NCBI RefSeq assembly: GCF_012027615.1
Contig: NZ_SNUT01000003.1
Span: 186,001-250,000, forward strand
Direction of reading: 5' to 3'
Length of the DNA stretch: 64,000 nucleotides
Origin: Thermococcus sp. 21S7
GTDB taxonomy: Archaea > Methanobacteriota_B > Thermococci > Thermococcales > Thermococcaceae
A model generated the notes under the pieces. It did no database searches. It saw only the letters and a program-made list of their open reading frames with translations, and was not told where the DNA came from. The position numbers were made by a program, and so were the translations under genes. Positions 16,732 to 24,716 of this stretch are shown here, piece by piece (the first letter of the stretch is position 1; each line of letters opens with the position of its first letter).

Positions 16732-17967
16732 TCACCCCTCAAGCATTCCCTTGAACCTCTCGTAGCTCTCCCTGAACGCCTCCAGGACCGGGAGCTTTTC
16801 ACCTGCGAAGAAGCTCAGCATCGCGCCGCCGCCAGTGGAGACGTGGCTTATGCCGGTTATGTTGTGCTGGTATATGCTCGCTATCGAGTGGCCTCCCCCG
16901 ACTATGCTGAAGGCTGGGCTCTCCCCTATCGCCCTGAAGACGCCGACGGTGCCCACCGCGAACTCCTCCCTCTCGAAGACGCCCATCGGCCCGTTGGCAA
17001 CTATTATCTTCGCCCCCATCAGCACCTCGCGGTACTTCTCAACGGTTCTCGAACCTATGTCGAGGATGGAATACTCGTCGAACAGCCACTTCTCATCGCT
17101 CAGCAGGTCGACCTCGACGCGCTCCCCCCTGTAATCAACGGCGAAATCAACGGGGGTTCTCACGTAGGGGTAGAACTCGTTGAGTATCTCCTCGGCCCAG
17201 TCCACCAGTTTGAGAAGGCCCTTCCTCTCCATGAACTCAAGGTTAGAGTCGCCGAGGTGGAAGCCCTTGGCGAGGGTGAACACGTGACCGACCAGCCCGC
17301 CGGTGAGTATGACCTCTGCCCTGCCGTTCCTCAGCACGTTCTCCGCCACGCGGAGGGAGTCGTCAACCTTTGCACCGCCGAGCACGTAGACCCTCGGCTT
17401 CTCCTGGGTCTCGTAGGCCTTCGTGAGGGCTTGGACCTCCCTCTCCATGAGGAAGCCCATTATCATTGGTTTCAGCCTCGCGAAGCCCACCAGGGAAGGC
17501 TGGGAGCGGTGGGCGGCGGCGAACGCATCGTTCACGACGTAATCAATAAGGGGCGCGAGTTTTCTCACGAAAAACGTCTTCTCACAATCTTCAATCGGCT
17601 TGTATTTGACCTCCTCCGCGGCAAATCGGAGGTTCTCAAGGACGATGGCCTCGCCGGGTTTCAGCGCCTTTATCCTCTCGCGGGCGTATTTTCCGAAGAT
17701 GTCCTCAACGTACTCCACTTCCTGACCGAGCAGCCCGCTCAGTATCTCGGCGTGTTCCTCGGTGGTGATGTAGTCCCCCTTGTAGGGCTTGCTCTGGTGC
17801 GTTCCTATGACTAGTTTGGCCCCGTGTTCGAGGAGGTATATTATCGTCGGGAGAACCGCCCGAAACCGGGCGTCGCTGATTATCCTTCCGTCCTTGACGG
17901 GGGAGTTGAGATCAGCCCTCAGAAACACTGTCCTGTTGTGGTAGCTGAAGTCCGTGAGCCTGAACAT
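16732..17967 (-). CDS. pgk: Phosphoglycerate kinase
   Basis: 411 residues, the usual archaeal length. It interconverts 1,3-bisphosphoglycerate and 3-phosphoglycerate; in Thermococcales it serves mainly gluconeogenesis, because GAPOR bypasses it in glycolysis. Visible motifs are the N-domain FLRADLNSPVKDGRI(I)SDARFRA, the nucleotide-site GGAKVDDSL, VANGPMGVFE and the terminal GGGHSIAS. ATG 17967 is preceded by GGTGATGGG. Confidence 0.95.
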   Translation of the reverse strand: MFRLTDFSYHNRTVFLRADLNSPVKDGRIISDARFRAVLPTIIYLLEHGAKLVIGTHQSKPYKGDYITTEEHAEILSGLLGQEVEYVEDIFGKYARERIKALKPGEAIVLENLRFAAEEVKYKPIEDCEKTFFVRKLAPLIDYVVNDAFAAAHRSQPSLVGFARLKPMIMGFLMEREVQALTKAYETQEKPRVYVLGGAKVDDSLRVAENVLRNGRAEVILTGGLVGHVFTLAKGFHLGDSNLEFMERKGLLKLVDWAEEILNEFYPYVRTPVDFAVDYRGERVEVDLLSDEKWLFDEYSILDIGSRTVEKYREVLMGAKIIVANGPMGVFEREEFAVGTVGVFRAIGESPAFSIVGGGHSIASIYQHNITGISHVSTGGGAMLSFFAGEKLPVLEAFRESYERFKGMLEG

Positions 17968-17997
17968 CCCATCACCAGACTGGTGTTAAATTCCTCC

Positions 17998-18012
17998 CGT
18001 TAAAAACTTATT
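17998..18012 (-). promoter_or_regulatory. TATA promoter of pgk
   Basis: On the minus strand AAGTTTTTAACG lies about 37 nt upstream of the pgk ATG, predicting a leader of about 10 nt that includes GGTGATGGG. Confidence 0.5.
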
Positions 18013-18041
18013 TTGAACACTTCGGGTGATAATGAATTTCG

Positions 18042-18060
18042 GGGGAAAGAGATTTATAAA
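18042..18060 (+). promoter_or_regulatory. BRE/TATA promoter
   Basis: GGGGAAAGAG followed by ATTTATAAA, about 56 nt upstream of ATG 18113; an AT-rich leader of roughly 30 nt follows. Confidence 0.55.
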
Positions 18061-18112
18061 ATGAGATTCAAAAATATTCCAGTGTCTGATTTCGCTTTCA
18101 TAGGTGAGAGTG

Positions 18113-20251
18113 ATGCCGTGGACTCAGGATATAATAATGCTGGCATCTGAGGACGTTCTCATTGAAAACGTAATCGAGCTGCTTAAGAGAATGGGTTTCA
18201 GGGACTACGAAAAGGTCTCCAGCAAGAAGGACTGGGGAATAGACATAGTGGCCATAAGGGACGACCCCATAGCGGGTATGGAGAAGCTGGTTATAGCCGT
18301 TCACCGGAAGGGACTCGCTTCATCCCGCGACGTCAACGTCTTCGCTGGGCTCGTGGACAAGTATAAGGCGGACAAGGGAATACTCATCTCAACCGCGGGA
18401 TTCACCAAAGACGCCAAAGTTCTTATCTCCAGGGAGCACCGGGGAAGGATAATCCCCTGGGATGGGGAGAAGCTCATCTCGCTCTTCCACAACTATTCTC
18501 TTGAACCGCCTGAGGAACTCCTCAAGATGGCGGAGAGCACCAAGAAGAAATCCGAGAAAAAGAGCCCCCTGAACGAGTTCGAACTCGATGCCCCCCTCCT
18601 CTACGAGTTCTCGGCCAAAGATGTGTTCAAGAAGGTTGCCTCCTTCGCCGCATCCAAGTATCCGATCAAGCCCTCCGAGATGAACCTCCGAGCCCTCTCC
18701 GTGACGCTCTCCAGCGCCTACATATTTTCCTGGTCCGTCGAGGGCGGGAATGAGAAGGACAAGGCAGTGGTGTTCTCGGGGGAGGACATAGTCCTGCGCG
18801 CAACTGAAGATAAAAGGCTCAGCGTCCCTGTGACCAAAGCCCTCCTCAACGATTCCTCTTCCATCCAGGCAACCGAGAGATACATAGAGGTTCCAATAAG
18901 CCCGAGCGAGGCGGTTCTGATACTCAAAGAGCGAGCCGCCAGGGAACTGGGCGTCGCCGAGGGGAAGGTCTCAATCCATGAGCGGAAGAAGGTCTACGTT
19001 CCAAAGTTCGCCAAGCTTGAGCTCAGGGTTGGTGAGAACACCGCGAAGGCCACCGTCAACCTGGAGAGCGGCAAGGTCGAGTTCGAGATAAGCCCCCTCC
19101 CGGACGAGTACTTCATCGGAAAGACAGAGGAGATAGTTCTCAAGCAGACAGGGGAGGAAGTGCTCGAAAAGGAGCTGAAGAGGGACAGGGGGAAAGTGAA
19201 GATATCGGGCAAAACCAAGAGCTTTTCCTTTGAGATGGCTTTCAACGAGTACACCGGAAAACCCCTCAGCCTCGAAGCCCTGCTGAGCGACGAGGCACTG
19301 AACGAGCTCCTTGAGAAAGCTTACCCCAGCGGGAAAGTCATGAACCTTGAGAAGGGTAAGAAGGTTGCCGTTGCCGACATTCTGCTCGACGACGGCATAG
19401 CCGTCCTTGAGGTCGACCTGACCACCGGGAAGTACTCCGAAGTGAGAAAACTTCCGTCCCCAAGGGAGGCCTTCAAAAACGCCAAAGAGGTCATAGAAGG
19501 CAATTTTCCGCCCAGGAACCTTGAGATGAGCTCATACCGCGTGCTGGAGCACAAGTACCTTGAACTGACCCTTGAGAGTCCGGACGGCAAGGCGGTAGTT
19601 AAGGTGGACGGCGCCACGGGCGACGTTCTGGACTACCTCGTCGAGATAACCCCCGAGCGGGCCAAGGAGCTGGTGGCCGAAAGGTACCCCGACTTTGAGA
19701 TAACCTCGGTTGAAGGAAAAGATGCCGAGTACGTACTCAAGGCCGAGAACGAAATGCACGTGGTTACGATACGGCTCAGCAAGGACGGTAAGCTCGTCGA
19801 AGAGGTTGACCGCGTTCTGAAAAGGGAGCTGGCGGAGAAGATAGCCCTGGAGCGCGCGAGGGAGGTCGACGAGGAGGCCGGTATAGACTCAATCTCCCTG
19901 AACGACAACTGGGAGGTCGAATTCACCGGCAAGACGAAGATTGGAACGCTGGTTCTTCACAGGGCCACGGGAGAGGTTCTGGAGGAGAACGTGCGCTTCA
20001 CGGAGATGGCGATAGAGGCCATGTACCACGAGCACCTGATGAAGAGCTTCGGTGAGAGGGAGGTCAGAACCGAGAGGCTGACCCACTACAAGGATAAGGG
20101 GTATATAACCATCAAGGTCTCCGGCGCAGGGAGGCTCTACTACGCGCGGATAGACACGAGAACCGGAAAAATAATAAGCGAAGACACGGCACCTATAAAG
20201 GGAATAACGGCAAAGCTGAAGCAGATTCAGCTGGAGAGCAAATACAAGTGA
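18113..20251 (+). CDS. Mrr-like restriction-endonuclease-fold protein with PepSY-like repeats
   Basis: About 712 residues, no signal peptide or membrane segment. Residues 1-150 match the Mrr-type fold: a DWGIDIVAI strand pair (D44), then KLVIAVHRKG, then ADKGILISTAGFTKDA. The usual Q/E-x-K catalytic pair after D44 reads A62-V-H64, so cleavage activity is doubtful. From about residue 215 onward the protein is a series of alpha/beta units ending in hairpins such as LESGKVEF, DLTTGKYSEV, GATGDVLDY, RATGEVLEE and TRTGKIISED, which resemble PepSY repeats. ATG 18113 has GGTGAG 4 nt upstream. It could be a nucleic-acid-binding or protein-binding factor; no function is assigned. Confidence 0.75.
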   Translation: MPWTQDIIMLASEDVLIENVIELLKRMGFRDYEKVSSKKDWGIDIVAIRDDPIAGMEKLVIAVHRKGLASSRDVNVFAGLVDKYKADKGILISTAGFTKDAKVLISREHRGRIIPWDGEKLISLFHNYSLEPPEELLKMAESTKKKSEKKSPLNEFELDAPLLYEFSAKDVFKKVASFAASKYPIKPSEMNLRALSVTLSSAYIFSWSVEGGNEKDKAVVFSGEDIVLRATEDKRLSVPVTKALLNDSSSIQATERYIEVPISPSEAVLILKERAARELGVAEGKVSIHERKKVYVPKFAKLELRVGENTAKATVNLESGKVEFEISPLPDEYFIGKTEEIVLKQTGEEVLEKELKRDRGKVKISGKTKSFSFEMAFNEYTGKPLSLEALLSDEALNELLEKAYPSGKVMNLEKGKKVAVADILLDDGIAVLEVDLTTGKYSEVRKLPSPREAFKNAKEVIEGNFPPRNLEMSSYRVLEHKYLELTLESPDGKAVVKVDGATGDVLDYLVEITPERAKELVAERYPDFEITSVEGKDAEYVLKAENEMHVVTIRLSKDGKLVEEVDRVLKRELAEKIALERAREVDEEAGIDSISLNDNWEVEFTGKTKIGTLVLHRATGEVLEENVRFTEMAIEAMYHEHLMKSFGEREVRTERLTHYKDKGYITIKVSGAGRLYYARIDTRTGKIISEDTAPIKGITAKLKQIQLESKYK

Positions 20252-20875
20252 CTAAGTCATCAGCATGTTCTCTATCATTTTTATGGCTTCCACTATCTTC
20301 CTCTCCGGCTTTTCCTCGTTCTTCGGTATCTCAAGGTTTATGACGAGCCTCTCCTCCTTGCCCTCCTCGAAATCGTAGACCTCAAGCTCCTCAACCTCAA
20401 CGTCCTCAAAGATGCTCTCTATCTCCGGGCTGATTATCTTCTTGTCGTTGCCGTAGACCTCAACGCGCACAACGTCCTCCGTCGTCGAGGCTATTACCAT
20501 TATCTCGTACGCGCCGACCTTTTTGGTGAAGCGAAGGACGCTTCCGTAGCCCTCGACCTCCTCCTTGAAGCCGAGCTGGTGCATGGTGCTCCTTATCGCC
20601 TCAGTCTTGCTCTTTATCCTGTTCAGAATCCTCTCGCGGAGCTTGTAGCTCTCCTGGAGGGCCTTCTTTATCCCCTCCCCGGCATCCTCAACGGTGCCCT
20701 CCCAGATGCCGATGACCTTGATACCCGATGAAGTGGGTTTAAGCTCTATCTTGATCGAGTCTATATCGAAATCTCGCAGATCGTCTATTTTAAGCTCGCT
20801 CAGCGTGAGGATGTCGAATTCCATCCTCACGATGCTGCCGAAGGCCTTGCCCTTGAACTTCACCTTCATCACCAT
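20252..20875 (-). CDS. Hypothetical cytosolic protein
   Basis: About 207 residues, soluble, with an alpha/beta pattern. The beta-rich N-terminal half (MVMKVKFKGKAFGSIVRMEFDIL) is followed by a charged helix (KLRERILNRIKSKTEAIRS) and strands (GAYEIMVIASTTEDVVRVEVYG), ending in a Lys/Glu-rich helix. No family recognised. The start is taken at ATG 20875 because the TATA box at 20894-20904 leaves room only for a leaderless message; the open frame extends upstream but would precede the promoter. Its stop meets that of the convergent gene ending at 20251. Confidence 0.65.
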   Translation of the reverse strand: MVMKVKFKGKAFGSIVRMEFDILTLSELKIDDLRDFDIDSIKIELKPTSSGIKVIGIWEGTVEDAGEGIKKALQESYKLRERILNRIKSKTEAIRSTMHQLGFKEEVEGYGSVLRFTKKVGAYEIMVIASTTEDVVRVEVYGNDKKIISPEIESIFEDVEVEELEVYDFEEGKEERLVINLEIPKNEEKPERKIVEAIKMIENMLMT

Positions 20876-20892
20876 GGTGGGCTTATGGGGAT

Positions 20893-20908
20893 GGTTTAAA
20901 AACTCTTC
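20893..20908 (-). promoter_or_regulatory. TATA promoter for a leaderless transcript
   Basis: Minus-strand GAAGAGTTTTTAAACC; the TATA centre is about 24 nt upstream of the ATG at 20875, so transcription should begin at or next to the start codon. Confidence 0.5.
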
Positions 20909-20955
20909 CCCCTTGACGATGCGCAACGTCACAAAAAATGGAGGAAGGAAGGCTT

Positions 20956-22938
20956 TCACTTCCTTCTCCTGAGAAACGCCGGGAGAAGGGCTATAGCCAC
21001 CAGAGCAGCAGGGCCGCAGACGCCCTTGCCCTCGGACGGGGCGCTGGTTGTCGTGGTGGTCGCGGGTGCGTACTCGTAAGTGGTCTCGGCCGTGTTGCCG
21101 TAGAAGTCCTCAACGACCACCCTCAGGGTGAATTCCGAGGAGTTCACCGTGAACTGACTGAAGTAGTTGCCCTTGACGTCCCACGGATTGGTGGAGAAAG
21201 CGGGGTACTCCGCCACGACCTTTCCGTTCTCGATGACCTCAACCCTGGCGCTCTTTATTCCAACGTTGTCGCTGGCGTCGAAGAAGACCTTAAGGAGCGT
21301 TCCCGGCTTCGGCTTCCTCGGTGAGATGTAGCCGAACTCAACGGTCGGTTTCTGAGTGTCCTTCTCCCTGACAACTGCCAGCTGGCTCTCGCCCTCCGGC
21401 ACCGTAACGTTCAGCAGCATGTAGTAATTACCGCCTATCTCCCTCTCAGCGATGACCTTGTACGTTAAGGTGGTCGCGTCGGGGTCAACCTTGGCACCCT
21501 CGGGTATCTGAACCCCGAGGGGGCCGCTGACGGCTCTGCCCAGGTCGTTGAAGAAGTGGACCGCGCTTCCATCCTCACCGTTCTGCCTGAAGACGACGAA
21601 CTTCTGTGGAACCGGGAGGGAGCTTATTCCCGCGTGGAGGACATCGTCCATCTCCGGAAATGCCACCGTTCCGTTGGGATAAACGTATATCACCTGGGAG
21701 CCGTACCAGGAAGGAACGTCGTAGTTATGGGACAGGTCCACCTTGCTCGGGGGGTTGCTGGTCTTGTCCGGCGCCCCCGTGGTCGTCAGGGTGTAGAACC
21801 AGTGCTCGTTTCCGTCCCTGTCAATGTACAGTATCGGCTTGTCGTGGTGTATGTGGCCCGCGAGGACGAGCCTGACGTTGTACTTCTCGACGAGCTGGAG
21901 GAAGTACCTGGCTATGTCCTGGTACTGTCCGTCCCTGCCGGCCCAGTCCCAGCTGATGTACTTCATGAGGGCGTTCCAGTCGTTGTCGTCGAAGGCCGTG
22001 TAGCCCTTTATGGTGCCGTACCCTCCCTCGTCGGTCTTGTACCAGAACGGGTGGTGGACGAGAACTACGACCGTCTTGTTCGGGTGGGACTTGAGTACGT
22101 CCTCCATCCACTGGAGCTGCTCCATCTCGGGGTGCCTCTCCTCGCCGCGGCTGTCGAGGCCTATGATGAGGAAGTTCCCGATGACCTCGTAGAAATACCT
22201 GGGGCCGACGTACTTGGAGTAGTAGGTCGGTGGATGGTCGTGGTTGCCCTTGATGCCTATGAAGGGCATTCCGGCGGCCGTTCCGTGAAGAACCGCCAGG
22301 TCAAAGAGATGGTAACCCATTCTGTCCCCGTTGGTGTCAACGTCGTCGCCGGTGCTTATCATGACGTTTACATCATCACCGTCCACCATGGCGTAGTACG
22401 TCATGAAGCTGTCGGTGGCGGTGTAGCTGTGCATCGGTATCGGGTCGTCGCAGTACTTCAGTATCTCCTGGACGCTCTTCTGGAAGTACTCCCCGCAGAC
22501 AAAGCCCATCTTAGAGCCGCTCGTCACGTGAAAATCGCTTCCCTGGGCAATCTTGAGGACCTTCGGGGCCTCCTTCATGACCCAAACGCCGTTCGGAATT
22601 GTCACTTCTCCCTTGTCGCTCTTCACGACCAGAAAGTAAACGTCCGGTGCGGCATCTTCGGGTATCCTCGCCTTCACGACTCCGTTTTCGGTTCCGAGTA
22701 TCTGAAGGTCGTACGGGCCGTGGAGTATTGAAACTATCCGCAACCCCTGAATTGTAACCCCCTCTGCCGGCTGTACTTCTATGGTCTCCCCGGGGAGGCC
22801 GATGGCCGGAACGCCCGGGAGGGGCTTCAGGACGATGTCTCCAGGAGCCACTGTGGTTTCTGCCCTGGTCGGAACCGATAAAACCGCCACAACGGCGAGA
22901 AGGGCAACGATTATTGCAAGGGCTCTTCTGACCGTCAT
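20956..22938 (-). CDS. Secreted calcineurin-like metallophosphoesterase with CGP-CTERM tail
   Basis: 660 residues. Signal peptide 1-26, an Ig-like N-terminal domain, then a dinuclear metallophosphoesterase core with SDFHVTSG, GDDVDTNGD, GNHD, VLVHHPFW and GHIHHD in the usual order. A beta-sandwich domain follows (TVEFGYISPRKPKPGTLLKV...), then a Thr-rich linker and CGPAALVAIALLPAFLRRRK. That ending is the Thermococcaceae CGP-CTERM sorting signal: Cys-Gly-Pro, hydrophobic helix, basic end. The enzyme should be surface-anchored and act on an extracellular phosphoester. ATG 22938 is preceded by GGTGATAAC. Confidence 0.88.
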   Translation of the reverse strand: MTVRRALAIIVALLAVVAVLSVPTRAETTVAPGDIVLKPLPGVPAIGLPGETIEVQPAEGVTIQGLRIVSILHGPYDLQILGTENGVVKARIPEDAAPDVYFLVVKSDKGEVTIPNGVWVMKEAPKVLKIAQGSDFHVTSGSKMGFVCGEYFQKSVQEILKYCDDPIPMHSYTATDSFMTYYAMVDGDDVNVMISTGDDVDTNGDRMGYHLFDLAVLHGTAAGMPFIGIKGNHDHPPTYYSKYVGPRYFYEVIGNFLIIGLDSRGEERHPEMEQLQWMEDVLKSHPNKTVVVLVHHPFWYKTDEGGYGTIKGYTAFDDNDWNALMKYISWDWAGRDGQYQDIARYFLQLVEKYNVRLVLAGHIHHDKPILYIDRDGNEHWFYTLTTTGAPDKTSNPPSKVDLSHNYDVPSWYGSQVIYVYPNGTVAFPEMDDVLHAGISSLPVPQKFVVFRQNGEDGSAVHFFNDLGRAVSGPLGVQIPEGAKVDPDATTLTYKVIAEREIGGNYYMLLNVTVPEGESQLAVVREKDTQKPTVEFGYISPRKPKPGTLLKVFFDASDNVGIKSARVEVIENGKVVAEYPAFSTNPWDVKGNYFSQFTVNSSEFTLRVVVEDFYGNTAETTYEYAPATTTTTSAPSEGKGVCGPAALVAIALLPAFLRRRK

Positions 22939-23003
22939 GTTATCACCAGGAAGGGGTGGTACAACTCAATTATAAGCTTTCCTTTCAATGCGGGAAGGGA
23001 TTT

Positions 23004-23609
23004 TCAGAGAATTCGTTCCAGTAGCTCCCGCGACCATGCCACGATTCTCTCTGCGGTTTTTGAGCCTCCGCCAAAGCGGAGGTAGAGGCTGTAGTTTTCT
23101 TCTATCCTTCTTCCAAGCTTTAGAGACGGCTCCCGTTTTCCAGCCTTGACCGCAACGATAAGCCGCGTCAGGTCGACGGCCATCTCCACCAGCGCGCAGT
23201 CGGCCCTGCTGAAGGGTTTCGGCGGCAGCATCCCCTCGATGATCCCCCCAGGTTCCAGGGAACATGCCAGAACCGTAGTTTTCCCCAGGTCGTCCTCGTA
23301 GGGCTCCTCGCGGATATCAACCATTCCGTAGAACCCCGGCAGGCCTTTAACCCACCTGAAACGGTTCCCCTCCGCGAACTCAAGGCTCACCGGAAGGTTC
23401 AGCCCGAGTTTTACCAGGAGTTCGGCGTCGTTGGTTACCTGTATCGAGGCGTACGGATGCTCCTTAAGCTCCTCAGCACTCCTCCCGCCGAAGAGTTTGA
23501 AGAACAGCCGGTTTCCTTTCCTCACAACGCCCACCGGGGTGACGTTTGACCTCGTGACCAGCAGAACCTCGTAGACCTGCCCCTCAGTGAGGAACTCCAA
23601 AGGCTCCAT
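23004..23609 (-). CDS. DUF447-like (FMN-binding split-barrel type) protein
   Basis: 201 residues resembling the archaeal DUF447 family, whose members adopt a flavin-reductase-like split barrel. Supporting segments are EVLLVTRSNVTPVGVVRKGNRLFFKLFGGRSAEEL near the N-terminus and a helical C-terminal part with PFSRADCALVEMAVDLTRL. The function is unknown. It lies 32 nt downstream of an ABC ATPase gene and is probably its last operon member. GGTGGTCGC precedes ATG 23609. Confidence 0.7.
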   Translation of the reverse strand: MEPLEFLTEGQVYEVLLVTRSNVTPVGVVRKGNRLFFKLFGGRSAEELKEHPYASIQVTNDAELLVKLGLNLPVSLEFAEGNRFRWVKGLPGFYGMVDIREEPYEDDLGKTTVLACSLEPGGIIEGMLPPKPFSRADCALVEMAVDLTRLIVAVKAGKREPSLKLGRRIEENYSLYLRFGGGSKTAERIVAWSRELLERIL

Positions 23610-23641
23610 GCGACCACCGGGGAGAATAGAAATAAGGAGAT

Positions 23642-24706
23642 TTAAAGCTGCTGCCTCGGAAGGACTATTATGTCGTCCCTCTCGACGTAAAAGGTCACCT
23701 CCTGCAGGGGCCTGAGTCCCGAGACTTCCCTGTCGCTGATGGTTCTGGCGATTATCCTGGTGTCCCCGAAGAGGCCGACGACCTCGATGAAGAAGCCGTA
23801 GTACTCGATGAGGTCCACGGTTCCGGTGAATGAGACCGCGTTCTCGACGGGCTTGAGCTTTATCCTCTCGGGTCGGATGACTATGACGACGTCGTCGCTC
23901 TCCTCGGTGTAATGGAGGCCGTCAAGCCTTATACCCTCGAATTCGACGGAAACGCGGTCGCCGTTCCTCTCAACAACCTTGGCCGGGATGACGTTGGTCT
24001 TGCCCATGAAGCTGGCGACGAATTCAGTCCTCGGGCTCTCGTATATCTCCTTTGGCGTTCCGACCTGCTCGACGGTTCCAACGTTCATAACCGCTATCCT
24101 GTCGCTTATCGCCATGGCCTCCTCCTGGTCGTGGGTAACGTAGATAACGGTGATTCCGAGTTCGCGCTGGATTCTCCTTATCTCAGAGCGCATCTCAAGT
24201 CTGAGCTTGGCGTCGAGGTTGCTCAGCGGCTCGTCCAGGAGGAGAACCTTGGGCTCGACGACCAAAGCTCTGGCTATCGCGACACGCTGCTGCTGACCGC
24301 CGGAGAGCTGTGTCGGGTAGCGGTCTTCAAAGCCCTTGAGCTTGACCAGCTCAAGCGCCCACTCCACCTTCTTCCTTATCGCCTCCCTGGAGAGTTTTTT
24401 GAGCTTCAGGCCGTAGGCAACGTTGTCAAAGACCGTCATGTGCGGCCAGAGGGCGTAGTTCTGGAAGACGAGCACCGCACCGCGCTTGCTGGAGGGGAGA
24501 TAGGTGACCTCCTCGTCTCCGAAGTAGATGGTTCCGCTGTCCGGGAAGTCTAGACCGGCGATTATTCTCAGCGTCGTGGACTTTCCACAGCCGCTCGGTC
24601 CGAGCAGTGTGAAGAGTTCCCCGGCTTTGATATGAAGGTCTATCCCCTTGAGGGCGACCGTTTCTCCGAAGGTTTTAACGATGTTCTCAAGCTTAACGTC
24701 AACCAT
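23642..24706 (-). CDS. ABC importer ATP-binding protein (PotA/FbpC-like)
   Basis: 354 residues. Walker A GPSGCGKST, Q-loop, signature LSGGQQQRVAIARAL, Walker B VLLLDEPLSNLDA and switch THDQEEAM are intact. A C-terminal TOBE-type domain (from about 240) is typical of the spermidine/iron/sulfate ATPases. ATG 24706 is supported by GAGGTGGT just upstream. It directly follows the fused permease gene, and a lipoprotein receptor lies further upstream, so the importer is complete. The solute is uncertain: Fe(III)- or polyamine-type by family resemblance. Confidence 0.9.
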   Translation of the reverse strand: MVDVKLENIVKTFGETVALKGIDLHIKAGELFTLLGPSGCGKSTTLRIIAGLDFPDSGTIYFGDEEVTYLPSSKRGAVLVFQNYALWPHMTVFDNVAYGLKLKKLSREAIRKKVEWALELVKLKGFEDRYPTQLSGGQQQRVAIARALVVEPKVLLLDEPLSNLDAKLRLEMRSEIRRIQRELGITVIYVTHDQEEAMAISDRIAVMNVGTVEQVGTPKEIYESPRTEFVASFMGKTNVIPAKVVERNGDRVSVEFEGIRLDGLHYTEESDDVVIVIRPERIKLKPVENAVSFTGTVDLIEYYGFFIEVVGLFGDTRIIARTISDREVSGLRPLQEVTFYVERDDIIVLPRQQL

Positions 24707-24716
24707 CCCAACCACC

